A DNA stretch of 23,797 nucleotides from an uncultured Paenibacillaceae bacterium (GCA_946478845.1 CAMLDI010000039.1:1-23797); one strand, 5' to 3'; shown: positions 1-7,242, counted from the first letter of the stretch. Numbers and translations are program-made. The notes: a model not told the origin generated them from the sequence alone.

Positions 1-9
1 TCACACACC

Positions 10-261
10 TTAAAAATTTAAAAAAACTGTCTTGACATCGTGTAGCACCATATTTTCCTGAACAGTTCCTAAATCTTCGGTAGATTTCATATTTTTTACT
101 TTATATTTCTCATTGTCCTTTATGATTTTATCATTAGAAATATTTTTTATTTTGATTGTTGATAATGACTGAGGAGTGGCATTAACGGCTGGTGATAATA
201 CTACTGGAAGCATCAGTGCTAAAATCACAGTTATTCCAGCTATTTTTTTGGATATTCGCAT
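10..261 (-). CDS. Small secreted protein, unknown function
   Basis: Encodes 83 residues. The start chosen is the ATG at 261, because the minus strand has GGGAGGAAG seven nt upstream of it. An ATG at 282 would sit on top of a TATAAT-like -10 element and has no ribosome binding site. The N-terminus is a classical signal peptide: MRISKK, then a hydrophobic core rich in A, V, L and I, then a likely signal-peptidase I site at VNA near residue 29. The mature part is about 54 residues, polar, Lys/Asn-rich and without cysteines. I do not recognise the family. It could be a secreted peptide or the shortened N-terminal part of a longer protein, since a decayed transposase lies 380 nt upstream. The export prediction is good; the function is unknown. 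Confidence 0.55.
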   Translation of the reverse strand: MRISKKIAGITVILALMLPVVLSPAVNATPQSLSTIKIKNISNDKIIKDNEKYKVKNMKSTEDLGTVQENMVLHDVKTVFLNF

Positions 262-577
262 AAACTTCCTCCCTAAAATCAAATTATAAAAAATACGAAA
301 TAAATATGTATTTAAATATTCCCCCTTTTTTTAAATATAAAAAAGATAAAATATCTCCTTTCTATGATTTAATTTTAGTGTAAATTACTTGTTTTATTTT
401 TAAATAGAACTTTGTTACATTTTTGAGAACTTACAATTTTTAACTATATATTGCAAAATTAAGGTTTTAAACGTATTTTTACTTAATTCATAATAAGATG
501 CTTAAATGCATTAAATGGGTATTAAAAAGAAATGTTTGCCAATATTAGTGTTGAGTCTTTATTAGACACTGAACAAA
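262..577. other. AT-rich gene-poor stretch
   Basis: I see no convincing gene here. On the minus strand a TATAAT hexamer (plus-strand attata, 283-288) lies about 22 nt upstream of the small secreted protein's start and is a plausible -10; no good -35 is visible. The rest is runs of A and T. A 22-codon plus-strand reading frame near 532-600 has no ribosome binding site and is preceded in frame by a stop, so I do not call it. Confidence 0.4.
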
Positions 578-626
578 ATAGAAAGACCTTAACTAAGTGA
601 AAATCACGTAATTAAGGTTTTTCTAT
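578..626. terminator. Long imperfect hairpin, bidirectional terminator candidate
   Basis: Two 23-nt arms (578-600 and 604-626) flank a 3-nt AAA loop. They pair as ATAGAAA/TTTCTAT, then ACCTTAA/TTAAGGT, then AGTGA/TCAC-type pairs, with a G-T wobble and two mismatches. Each side ends in an A- or T-rich tract, so it could terminate in either direction. It sits 19 nt beyond the istA remnant and may be the leftover 3' end of an insertion sequence. Confidence 0.5.
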
Positions 627-644
627 TGATAAAAGGATCCTTTT

Positions 645-838
645 TCATAAAATTCCATCCTCCAGTATTATTTTATATAGATATTCTTTGAATGGATTTA
701 GCTTACTCGGTCTTTTTTCTTTTTTTTAGTGGGGTATCAGACTAAAGGTACTTGCGAAGTTTCTTTCTTTCTATCTATTTGCAACTTTCTAGTAATATCT
801 GAGATACTCATTCCTTTTTCACATAAGTCTTTAATCAT
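645..838 (-). pseudogene. Remnant of IS21-family transposase (istA) N-terminus
   Basis: Read on the minus strand from the ATG at 838, with AAGGGGGG as ribosome binding site, the first 24 residues form the helix-turn-helix that opens IstA proteins: MIKDLCEKGMSIS, then ITRKLQIDRK. The frame then reaches a stop near 737. In another frame just downstream, 710-645, the segment RPSKLNPFKEYL followed by EDGIL matches the IstA block that normally comes next (RPSKLDP-type), and it too ends in a stop. The gene is therefore broken by a small deletion or frameshift and cut off before the catalytic DDE domain. No istB and no terminal inverted repeats are visible. The assignment rests on recalled family motifs, not on a search. 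Confidence 0.7.
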
Positions 839-905
839 ACAAAAATCCCCCCTTGTTATCACAGAACAAACGACTTTTCCAAAAAAAATTACGATGGTTC
901 TAAAT

Positions 906-937
906 AAAAGAGCCGTCAAAATTTTGACGGCTCTTTT
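906..937 (-). terminator. Perfect 16-bp palindromic terminator inside the end of a CDS
   Basis: The arms AAAAGAGCCGTCAAAA and TTTTGACGGCTCTTTT are perfectly complementary with no spacer, so the RNA forms a GC-capped hairpin flanked by A and T runs. It closes the sigma/ABC operon. The stop codon of the last permease (916-918) lies inside the hairpin, so the 3' arm of the RNA hairpin includes the stop. Confidence 0.85.
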
Positions 938-1527
938 ATAATTAGATTGAAAATAACCATAATCACCACTAGAAGAAGAATCCAGTATTTTTCCTTAAAA
1001 CTATCATTGAGCAAACTTAAGACGAAAAGGTCTTTCGTATACTTCCCTTTGGTCATAAACTCAAAGGCAAAATAGGCAAATGGGATTAAATAAGCGGCAG
1101 TTAAATTTCGAGTGAAATTAGCTACTGTCAAACCAAGCATGCCGAAAAATAAAACAGAAATCCATATTCCTATAGCCATGGACCAAAGGGGAAAATCTCC
1201 CCCCTGGAATCTAGCAAACACCATAATGCTTAAGATGAAAAGAAAACTGAGCAGCATCATCATGAATAAACGCAAAGAATAGATCCAGCGATGATTGAGC
1301 TTTTTCACATAAACCACTTCTTTACATCCTGCTCGATCCTCCATCATGGGCAAAAAGGGAAACAACAGAATCCCTATCAAGGATAAATATAATTCCCCCA
1401 CCTTAGCCAGATCTTCCTTTGGAATCCATTCAAAACTAAATAGCACAGGGCTTAACAAAATTAAAGCTAGAGCAGTCAGCAGGTTAAGATTTAACAGAAG
1501 CTTTAAATTGTACTTTACGAGAGCCAC
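916..1527 (-). CDS. ABC-2 type membrane subunit, second permease of sigma operon
   Basis: Encodes about 203 residues with roughly six hydrophobic segments. A basic N-terminus (MALVKYNLK) is followed by alternating membrane spans and short loops, and there is no soluble domain. The GTG at 1527 is chosen because AGAGG lies 8 nt upstream; an in-frame GTG at 1536 is the alternative. It overlaps the end of the preceding permease by 44 nt, which implies translational coupling. It is probably the second membrane subunit of the exporter powered by the ATPase at 2632-3495, working in the cytoplasmic membrane. The substrate is unknown. Its last codons are part of the operon terminator. Sequence conservation in this class is low, so the family call is inferred from topology and context. 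Confidence 0.6.
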   Translation of the reverse strand: MALVKYNLKLLLNLNLLTALALILLSPVLFSFEWIPKEDLAKVGELYLSLIGILLFPFLPMMEDRAGCKEVVYVKKLNHRWIYSLRLFMMMLLSFLFILSIMVFARFQGGDFPLWSMAIGIWISVLFFGMLGLTVANFTRNLTAAYLIPFAYFAFEFMTKGKYTKDLFVLSLLNDSFKEKYWILLLVVIMVIFNLIIKEPSKF

Positions 1528-2629
1528 TTCCCACACCTCTTTTCATTGACCACACCCAGGCTGCCAGCATGACTAATCCTAAGGAAAGGAACACATAAAA
1601 AATCCGGTTGATAGCAATAGCATTAAACCAGCTTAAATATTCCTCTGTCATGCCAAGGCCATTAAAACGAACCACCATTTTTGATAATCCATATTCTCCT
1701 TTTAACGGAAGCATAGATTGAACCCATAAAATAAATTGCAAGGGAATAGCGATTATGCCATTGCCAAAAATCACAGATACTAGCATGCCCAGAGCAATGC
1801 TGAACATGGCGGTTGGCACAATCCAGGCAAAGGTATATTTATAGAAAGCCAGATAATCAATCACATAATTCTGGGCATTCGCTACATTCACATAATAGAT
1901 GGTCGTTGCCGTGGCTACTACTAAATAACACAAAGTAACCAGGGTTAGGATCCCTAAATATTTACTGAGAACATAAGTGATAGAAGATATTTTCCGGCTA
2001 TAAATGATCTCATAGGTCCTTGTCCTCTTGTCTCTTGTTAATACAAAGGCCCCCAGAAAAATGGGAAAGATCCCTGCTGTAATTCCCATATAATCAGCAA
2101 ACAACCGGCCAAAGGCCCCTGTCACCTTATCTTTTTCAATGATATCCTGATAATCTTCCTTCGCTTCTTCATAAGTCATGGGACGGTGTAAAGAATCATC
2201 TCTCCACTTATCGTTATACGTAGTGGAGCCGCCTAATTTTTTATCCAGATTCCTTACAATGGTTAAAAACTCATCGTAAGATACTGCAATTTCACCCTGG
2301 GGTGCCAATTGATTCATGGCTTCTTTAATGAATTGCTTTTGTTCCGCTGACAACCTTACTTGTTTATTAATCATAAAACCATTGGTTAGGATTTCTCCCA
2401 TTTGATAATCTCTGGCCATCCAGTCATAGACCGCTTTCATTTTGTCCTCCTGGTTCTCCATCTTGACAAACCCATACACTCCCTGACTATTGGCAACTGG
2501 CGATTTGGGAATCTCCATAGATGGGACAAACTGGGTCAAATAAAACAACAGGACAATTCCGAAAAAAAGATAGAAGGTAATCCCTCTTAATTGATATTTC
2601 ATTTCTTTTCCCATTAACGGAAGCAGCAT
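1484..2629 (-). CDS. ABC-2 type transporter permease
   Basis: Encodes 381 residues. Topology is typical of ABC-2 export permeases: one membrane helix at about 13-35, a large extracytoplasmic domain at about 36-185, then five or more helices from about 188 to 365. The sequence FVLTRDKRTRTYEIIYSRKI after the second helix is the cytoplasmic coupling segment usual in this family. The ATG at 2629 overlaps the stop of the ATPase gene (ATPase ends at 2632), with AAGGGGGTG as ribosome binding site. It pairs with the ATPase and the smaller permease at 916-1527. The substrate cannot be read from the sequence; peptides, lipids or antibiotics are all possible for this class. Confidence 0.75.
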   Translation of the reverse strand: MLLPLMGKEMKYQLRGITFYLFFGIVLLFYLTQFVPSMEIPKSPVANSQGVYGFVKMENQEDKMKAVYDWMARDYQMGEILTNGFMINKQVRLSAEQKQFIKEAMNQLAPQGEIAVSYDEFLTIVRNLDKKLGGSTTYNDKWRDDSLHRPMTYEEAKEDYQDIIEKDKVTGAFGRLFADYMGITAGIFPIFLGAFVLTRDKRTRTYEIIYSRKISSITYVLSKYLGILTLVTLCYLVVATATTIYYVNVANAQNYVIDYLAFYKYTFAWIVPTAMFSIALGMLVSVIFGNGIIAIPLQFILWVQSMLPLKGEYGLSKMVVRFNGLGMTEEYLSWFNAIAINRIFYVFLSLGLVMLAAWVWSMKRGVGSGSRKVQFKASVKS

Positions 2630-2631
2630 GA

Positions 2632-3495
2632 TTACACCCCCTTCACCAGTTTCATATAGGCATCTTCAATGGAGGGCTGAACCTCTTCTGCCCGGGCAAA
2701 GGGTTGGTCTTGAGACAGCAGGCGAACCCTGATTTCTTCCCCTTCGGAAACTGTAGAGATTACAGGATATTCCCTGCGCAATTGCTCCATTTCTTCTCTA
2801 GGAATCAATCCGGACCAGACTCGGCCTTTTGCTTTCGCAATCAGCTCTTTCGTTTTGCCATGGAAAATGACTTTCCCCTTTTGCAAAATGGCTAAATTTT
2901 CACAGGAAAATTCAATATCCTCCACAATATGGGTAGAAAGAATGACGATACGATCTTGCGCTATATCACTTAATAAATTACGAAAACGAATTCGCTCTTC
3001 CGGGTCCAACCCTGCTGTAGGCTCGTCCACGATGAGAATCTGAGGATTGTGAAGCAGGGCCTGGGCAATGCCCAGCCTTCTTTTCATGCCTCCTGATAAA
3101 GCTTTTACTTTCACTTTAGCATAGGATTGGAGATTCACCTGTTCTAGTAATTGAGTGATGCGTTTCTTCCGTTCAGACTTTGGCTTAATGCCGGAAAGGA
3201 GAGCCAGATAATCCATCGCTTCATACACAGAAAGAGTGGGATACATAGAAAAATCCTGAGGCAAATAACCTACCATTTCACGTACTTTTCTTTTTTCCCC
3301 AATCTCGATTCCGTTTAAAGTGAGCTCTCCACTGGTTTTAGGGAGTAAGGTTGTTAAAATTCGCATCAGCGTTGTTTTCCCCGCTCCATTGGGACCTAAC
3401 AAACCGAACATGCCTTCACTGATTTGGATATTTATATCATCCAGGGCCCTGTGGGAACCAAATTGTTTATTTAAATGAGAAATTATTATTTTCAT
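2632..3495 (-). CDS. ABC transporter ATP-binding protein
   Basis: Encodes 287 residues with all nucleotide-binding motifs: Walker A GPNGAGKTT at 34-42, Q-loop Gln80, signature LSGGM at 133-137, Walker B ILIVDEP at 153-159 and the switch His189. About 85 residues follow the nucleotide-binding domain, as in single-domain drug or antibiotic exporters of the YxlF/CcmA/BcrA type. It hydrolyses ATP on the cytoplasmic face to drive the two permeases encoded next. The ATG at 3495 lies 29 nt inside the end of the upstream membrane-protein gene and has AGAAGGG as ribosome binding site. The order sigma factor, small membrane protein, ATPase, permease resembles the Bacillus subtilis sigY-yxlC-yxlD-yxlE-yxlF-yxlG operon. 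Confidence 0.9.
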   Translation of the reverse strand: MKIIISHLNKQFGSHRALDDINIQISEGMFGLLGPNGAGKTTLMRILTTLLPKTSGELTLNGIEIGEKRKVREMVGYLPQDFSMYPTLSVYEAMDYLALLSGIKPKSERKKRITQLLEQVNLQSYAKVKVKALSGGMKRRLGIAQALLHNPQILIVDEPTAGLDPEERIRFRNLLSDIAQDRIVILSTHIVEDIEFSCENLAILQKGKVIFHGKTKELIAKAKGRVWSGLIPREEMEQLRREYPVISTVSEGEEIRVRLLSQDQPFARAEEVQPSIEDAYMKLVKGV

Positions 3496-3772
3496 AGAAC
3501 ACCCTTCTCTCTACATTGGAATCCTGTATATATTCATACACTTTGCCTAAAGACAGCAAAACCACGCCAGAAATAATAATAAAAAACAGTGTATCTTTAA
3601 CAAGGAAATAAACAGGAATGAGGATCAGTAAAGCCACAAGGAAAAGAATCAGACCAACCTTTATTTTTTCTCTAAAGAGTTGACGCTGCCGCTCCTTCAC
3701 CATTTCTTCTTCAATTTGTTTATATTCCATCACCCGCACCTTTTCCCATACTCCATCAATGAAAGAATCCAT
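3467..3772 (-). CDS. Two-helix membrane protein, candidate anti-sigma factor (YxlC-like position)
   Basis: Encodes 101 residues: about 40 charged N-terminal residues, then two membrane helices at about 40-58 and 61-82, then a short tail. The ATG at 3772 lies three nt after the sigma factor stop, with GTGAGGTG as ribosome binding site, so the two are made together. Its place and topology match YxlC, the membrane anti-sigma factor of Bacillus subtilis SigY. The cytosolic N-terminal helix would bind the sigma factor. No zinc-binding HXXXCXXC motif is present, so it is not a ZAS-type anti-sigma. The role is inferred from context; sequence similarity to YxlC could not be checked. Confidence 0.55.
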   Translation of the reverse strand: MDSFIDGVWEKVRVMEYKQIEEEMVKERQRQLFREKIKVGLILFLVALLILIPVYFLVKDTLFFIIISGVVLLSLGKVYEYIQDSNVERRVFYENNNFSFK

Positions 3773-3775
3773 GGC

Positions 3776-4300
3776 TTACACCTCACTTTCTATTAAGGAT
3801 TTCAGTTTTCTTCTGGCGCGGAATAATAGCACCTTTACCTGGGCCAGATTTTTACCCATAATTTTTGCTGTTTCTCCATAGCTAAATCCTTCAAAATCCA
3901 CAAGGTGCAAAACAACCTGATAATCCTTTTTCAGCTCATTCATTTTTTCCCGAATCACATGGTTCTTTTCCCGGGCCAGCACGATATCTTCCAGATTATT
4001 TCCTTCTGATTCCGGGATTTCATCCAGGGGAATGGCTTTCTTTTTTCTAATAAAATCAATGCATTTATGCTTCACGATACTGAAAAGGTAGGTTTTGAAG
4101 GAGTATCCTACTTTGTATCGCTGACGGTACACATAGATTTCCGCAAAACTTTCCTGCACTATATCTTCCGCTATAAAGGGATCGTGTACATACTTTCGTG
4201 CAAAGGAAGTGGCACTGCCCCTGTATTTCATAATTAGTTCTTCAAAACAACCATGATTGCCGGCAATAAAACCGCTAATTACTTCCCTTTCTTCATGCAC
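3776..4300 (-). CDS. ECF (extracytoplasmic function) RNA polymerase sigma factor
   Basis: Encodes 174 residues. Sigma region 2 spans about 20-85 and includes the core-binding and -10 recognition helix (AEDIVQESFAEIYVYR, then SFKTYLFSIVKHKCIDFIRK). Region 4 spans about 115-168, with the helix-turn-helix around DFEGFSYGETAKIMGKNLAQ and VKVLLFRARRKL. Regions 1 and 3 are absent, as in ECF sigmas. The start is a GTG at 4300 with GGGGGTG upstream; the nearby ATG at 4296 is out of frame. It heads an operon with a candidate anti-sigma and an ABC exporter, and likely drives its own transcription from the ECF-like promoter at 4335-4360. The closest known arrangement is sigY. The inducing signal is unknown. 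Confidence 0.92.
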   Translation of the reverse strand: MHEEREVISGFIAGNHGCFEELIMKYRGSATSFARKYVHDPFIAEDIVQESFAEIYVYRQRYKVGYSFKTYLFSIVKHKCIDFIRKKKAIPLDEIPESEGNNLEDIVLAREKNHVIREKMNELKKDYQVVLHLVDFEGFSYGETAKIMGKNLAQVKVLLFRARRKLKSLIESEV

Positions 4301-4334
4301 TTTTTCACCCCCTGTGGTGCCTTTACACTACTTA

Positions 4335-4360
4335 TTCGTTTAGTATTTTAAAAAGTTACA
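4335..4360 (-). promoter_or_regulatory. Candidate autoregulated ECF promoter
   Basis: On the minus strand, TGTAAC (4355-4360) is followed after 16 nt by CGAA (4335-4338). This fits the general ECF pattern of a -35 with an AAC core and a -10 with CG. The transcript would start some 25 nt before the sigma gene's ribosome binding site. The match is partial and no second site in the window supports it. Confidence 0.45.
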
Positions 4361-4361
4361 C

Positions 4362-4398
4362 ACAAAACCCCCTGGAAATATAATCCAGGGGGTTTTGT
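4362..4398 (-). terminator. Intrinsic terminator after CorC gene
   Basis: ACAAAACCCCCTGG (4362-4375) and CCAGGGGGTTTTGT (4385-4398) form a perfect 14-bp stem with a 9-nt loop. On the minus strand the stem ends in TTTTGTGTGT. It lies 13 nt past the CorC stop and just upstream of the ECF promoter, separating the two operons. Its symmetry would also allow plus-strand termination. Confidence 0.88.
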
Positions 4399-4410
4399 TC
4401 ACCCATTTAT

Positions 4411-5760
4411 TTAGAGGGCCTCCTCTAAGTTACGGAGGGGCTCAACGTTATTTAATTCAGGTTGCCGTTTCACCGAAATTCTTTCAATCCGGTTCTCATC
4501 CATTTTATCAATGACAAATAAAAAATTGCCTTTTTTGACGATGTCGCCTTTTTCCGGCTTTTTCGCCAGAACAGAATACATCCATCCGCCAATCGTATCA
4601 ACAACGCCATCGTCAATTTCCGTACCTAATAAATTATTGATTTCTTCAATCAGGACTTTCCCTTCCACAGAGTAACCTTCTTTGGTCTTTTGAATTGGGG
4701 GCAATTCTTCACTATCAAATTCGTCTTGAATTTCCCCAACAATTTCTTCAATGATATCTTCAAGGGTAATTAAACCTGCCGTACCGCCATATTCGTCAAG
4801 AATCACAGCAATCTGGGATCGTTTCTTCTGCATCTGTTTTAAGACAAAACTAATTTCAGACGCTTCTGAAACCATGATAATCTCCCGTAAAATGTTTTTC
4901 ACCGAGAAGGAATTCTTATTGTAGTTAATTTGCAGATATAAATCTTTCACGTGCACAAACCCAATGATATGGTCTTTATCCCCTTTGGAAACAGGATATC
5001 GTGTATGCTGCTCCCGAGTGATTTTCTGTAAAATGCTATCATTAGATTCGTTAATATCAATGGTAACCATATCTACACGGGGTACCATAATTTCCCTTGC
5101 CAAACGGCCTGAGAAATCAAAGATATTATCAAATAACGCCATTTCAGTATTATCAATGTACCCGCTTTCATGGCTCTGATTTACCAGAATTCGAATTTCT
5201 TCTTCTGTATGGGCAATGTCCCCTTCTTTAGCAGGCTGAATTCCCATCCATTTTAAAATGGTATTCGCCGTACCATTAAGAACCCAAATAAAAGGGAACA
5301 TAATTTTATAGAAAATAATCAAAGGTCCTGCTACTTTAAGAACCGTTCCTTCCGCCTTTTGAATGGCTAAGGACTTCGGTGCCAACTCCCCTAATACGAT
5401 ATGAAGAAAAGTAATGATGGCAAACCCAATCACGAAAGAAATAGAGTGAATCGCTAATTCCGGTACACCAAGAGAGGTTAAAGGCTTCTCAAGCAAGCGG
5501 GCCACTACCGGTTCCCCGATCCACCCTAAACCTAAAGATGCTAAGGTAATGCCAAGCTGGGTAGCTGAAAGGTACGAATCTAGATTATTGGTAACTTTCT
5601 GTGCTATTTTCGCCTTCCCATTGCCTTCCTCAACAAGCTGAATAAGACGGCTGGAACGAATCTTCACCATCGCAAACTCGGCTGCCACGAAGAAACCATT
5701 CAGAAAAACAAGAAAAATCACCAATATTAATTCTAAAATCACTATACCCGAACTGTCCAA
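4411..5760 (-). CDS. CNNM/CBS/CorC-domain membrane protein (HlyC/CorC family), likely Mg2+ exporter
   Basis: Encodes 449 residues. In order: a CNNM/DUF21 membrane domain (about 1-200, four hydrophobic helices starting near 6, 62, 100 and 143), two CBS domains (about 217-340, with IMVPRVDMVTID and the LITLEDIIEEIVGEI stretch), and a CorC_HlyC domain (about 355-440). This is the full normal length. Bacillus MpfA (YhdP) of this family exports magnesium, and that is the likely role. The start is a TTG at 5760 with an in-frame TAA directly before it. The only good ribosome binding site, GGGAGGTGA, is 22 nt away with a hairpin between it and the start. It follows a merR gene by 35 nt, as yhdP does yhdQ. 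Confidence 0.88.
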   Translation of the reverse strand: MDSSGIVILELILVIFLVFLNGFFVAAEFAMVKIRSSRLIQLVEEGNGKAKIAQKVTNNLDSYLSATQLGITLASLGLGWIGEPVVARLLEKPLTSLGVPELAIHSISFVIGFAIITFLHIVLGELAPKSLAIQKAEGTVLKVAGPLIIFYKIMFPFIWVLNGTANTILKWMGIQPAKEGDIAHTEEEIRILVNQSHESGYIDNTEMALFDNIFDFSGRLAREIMVPRVDMVTIDINESNDSILQKITREQHTRYPVSKGDKDHIIGFVHVKDLYLQINYNKNSFSVKNILREIIMVSEASEISFVLKQMQKKRSQIAVILDEYGGTAGLITLEDIIEEIVGEIQDEFDSEELPPIQKTKEGYSVEGKVLIEEINNLLGTEIDDGVVDTIGGWMYSVLAKKPEKGDIVKKGNFLFVIDKMDENRIERISVKRQPELNNVEPLRNLEEAL

Positions 5761-5791
5761 TTAGTTGTCCCTAAAAAGGGACTCACCTCCC
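5761..5791 (-). promoter_or_regulatory. Ribosome binding site separated from TTG start by a hairpin
   Basis: Read on the minus strand: GGGAGGTGA (5783-5791), then a 6-bp stem GTCCCT/AGGGAC with a TTTT loop (5767-5782), then AACTAA, then TTG. Laid out linearly the spacing is far too long. With the hairpin folded, the effective spacing falls to about 6 nt. The alternative GTG at codon 7 has no ribosome binding site. Confidence 0.5.
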
Positions 5792-5795
5792 ATTA

Positions 5796-6248
5796 TCAAA
5801 TAATTGAATTCTCCCCCAGAAGCTGGTGCAATGTATGGATTAAGGAACTGCATTGCAGAGTAACTTTTTGAGTGAGAACTCGATATTGTTTTTCATTTAA
5901 TTTTGACAAGATTGGCGTTAACTCCAGAATGTTTTCTTCTAATTGATGAATCCTTTCACAGATCTCATTCATCTTGTCAAATGCTTCTTTGGCAGGAATC
6001 CTATTCTCATCAAGCCATTCCAGTCTCTGCTTGATTTCTTCTAAGGACATTTTCCCCTTTTTATATAATTCGATTAACTTCAAGCGCTGTAATGCCTCTG
6101 CTGAATAATGGCGATAGTTAGATTGGTCCCGCTCAAAATGAAGCAATCCTAATTGCGTATAATAATCAATGGTCCTTTTAGATACATTCGCTGCTTCTGC
6201 CAATTCTCCTATGCGATACAATTTCCCAAGGGCATTTCTTCCTTTCAA
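5796..6248 (-). CDS. MerR-family transcriptional regulator (YhdQ/CueR-like position)
   Basis: Encodes up to 150 residues. The N-terminal winged helix-turn-helix is clear (YRIGELAEAANVSKRTIDYY, then GLL, then NYRHYS), followed by a wing to about residue 80 and a long dimerisation helix (about 85-115). The C-terminal part contains a single Cys, so the paired-Cys metal loop of CueR-type sensors is missing. The start is uncertain: a TTG at 6248 gives the length above, while an in-frame TTG at 6221 would give the shorter MYRIGEL start usual for MerR proteins. Neither has an ideal ribosome binding site. It precedes the CorC gene by 35 nt and is likely cotranscribed with it. The ligand is unknown. 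Confidence 0.85.
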   Translation of the reverse strand: MKGRNALGKLYRIGELAEAANVSKRTIDYYTQLGLLHFERDQSNYRHYSAEALQRLKLIELYKKGKMSLEEIKQRLEWLDENRIPAKEAFDKMNEICERIHQLEENILELTPILSKLNEKQYRVLTQKVTLQCSSLIHTLHQLLGENSII

Positions 6249-6327
6249 TTTTGAATCTAGGTATGCCTATATTAAAAAGTATACAGTAAAACGTGATGGT
6301 AAGGAAGAATAATTATTGGAAATGCAA

Positions 6328-6358
6328 ACACGGACTCCCAAAAAAGCAGAATCCGTGT
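6328..6358 (-). terminator. Weak terminator after hemD-like gene
   Basis: A 10-bp stem with one G-T wobble (ACACGGATTC/GAGTCCGTGT on the minus strand) closes an 11-nt loop rich in T. Only TTTG follows, so the T-tract is poor. Its place ten nt past the hemD-like stop supports it. Confidence 0.4.
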
Positions 6359-6367
6359 AATGGTTTA

Positions 6368-7186
6368 TTATATACATGTTGGTTTCTCCATAAAATAACG
6401 ATCCATGGCCATAATCATGGCGCCCATTCTTTCTCGATCAGGTTTGACCATACGAGAGACCCCTGCCTCCCGCAGGGTTTCGGCGGTTACTTTACCTACT
6501 ACACCCGCAATTACTTTTTCATTAAAAGCCTCTACTAATTGATCCTTAAGTCCCTTTTCATTGCCATAGTGAAAAAGATTACGCACCTGGACAGCACTGG
6601 TCAAAGCTACCCCATGGATTTCACCCTCCAGGATTTCCTTCACTAATGTATCAAGAATGCCAGGGTCTGGCGTTAAATAACGATATGGATATAATTCGTC
6701 ATACTGAACCTTTTCTTTTTCGAGAAATTCATTTAATTCTGGAATGGGTTCACCATATAACTGTATCGCAATACGTTTTCCTTTTAAATGATGGGACCTT
6801 AAGGTTTTAATTAAATTCATGGTGGTGCCATCTTCATCCCGAATGAGTGGAGATAACCCCAGGGATTTAACAACATTCTGAGTCTTATATCCCCGTAAGG
6901 CAATTTTCGTTTTGCGTAATGCGGTTTTGGCCTCTTCTCCCAGTCCCAATTTCTCCGCTACTTTTAGAATGGTTTCTGTCCCAGCTCCAGTTGTTAAAAC
7001 CACCCAATCATATTCCCCTTGTATTAAACGATGAAGATAAGGTTCTAATTCTTTTTCAGTGGGACAAGCCTGTCCTTGAGTAGAACGGACGAGAGGAATT
7101 CCTCCCCTACTTTGTACAAGGGAACTAATTTCTTCAAGACGTCGTGTCCCTGTAAGGACAACCTTTTTTCCATGTAATCCTGACAT
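6368..7186 (-). CDS. hemD: Uroporphyrinogen-III synthase homologue
   Basis: Encodes 272 residues, normal for HemD (about 250-270). The two-lobed family pattern is visible: an N-terminal VVLTGTRR strand, the WVVLTTGAGTE stretch, GKRIAIQLYG in the middle, and GVALTSAVQVRNLF then VIAGVVGKVTAETLREAG in the C-terminal lobe. HemD closes hydroxymethylbilane to uroporphyrinogen III, the precursor of haem, siroheme and cobalamin. None of the usual hemA, hemC, hemB or hemL neighbours is here, so this is probably a second copy with a separate role or one whose partners lie elsewhere. The start is the ATG at 7184-7186, with AGGAGGGG 9 nt upstream. It has its own promoter at 7243-7272. Confidence 0.82.
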   Translation of the reverse strand: MSGLHGKKVVLTGTRRLEEISSLVQSRGGIPLVRSTQGQACPTEKELEPYLHRLIQGEYDWVVLTTGAGTETILKVAEKLGLGEEAKTALRKTKIALRGYKTQNVVKSLGLSPLIRDEDGTTMNLIKTLRSHHLKGKRIAIQLYGEPIPELNEFLEKEKVQYDELYPYRYLTPDPGILDTLVKEILEGEIHGVALTSAVQVRNLFHYGNEKGLKDQLVEAFNEKVIAGVVGKVTAETLREAGVSRMVKPDRERMGAMIMAMDRYFMEKPTCI

Positions 7187-7202
7187 TTAGCCCTGCCCCT
7201 CC

Positions 7203-7219
7203 TGTGTTTATAAAACACA
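7203..7219. promoter_or_regulatory. Perfect dyad in hemD-like leader
   Basis: TGTGTTT-ATA-AAACACA is a perfect 7-bp inverted repeat between the promoter's -10 and the ribosome binding site. It could be an operator or a small RNA hairpin. I cannot assign a regulator. Confidence 0.35.
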
Positions 7220-7242
7220 CTTTGCTCATATGAATTAACTGA

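Noticed and set aside
532..600. 22-codon plus-strand frame next to the long hairpin
   Set aside because: No ribosome binding site, an in-frame stop immediately upstream and overlap with the hairpin.
729..941. 70-codon plus-strand frame over the istA remnant
   Set aside because: Antisense to the recognisable IstA helix-turn-helix, and it runs into a terminator.
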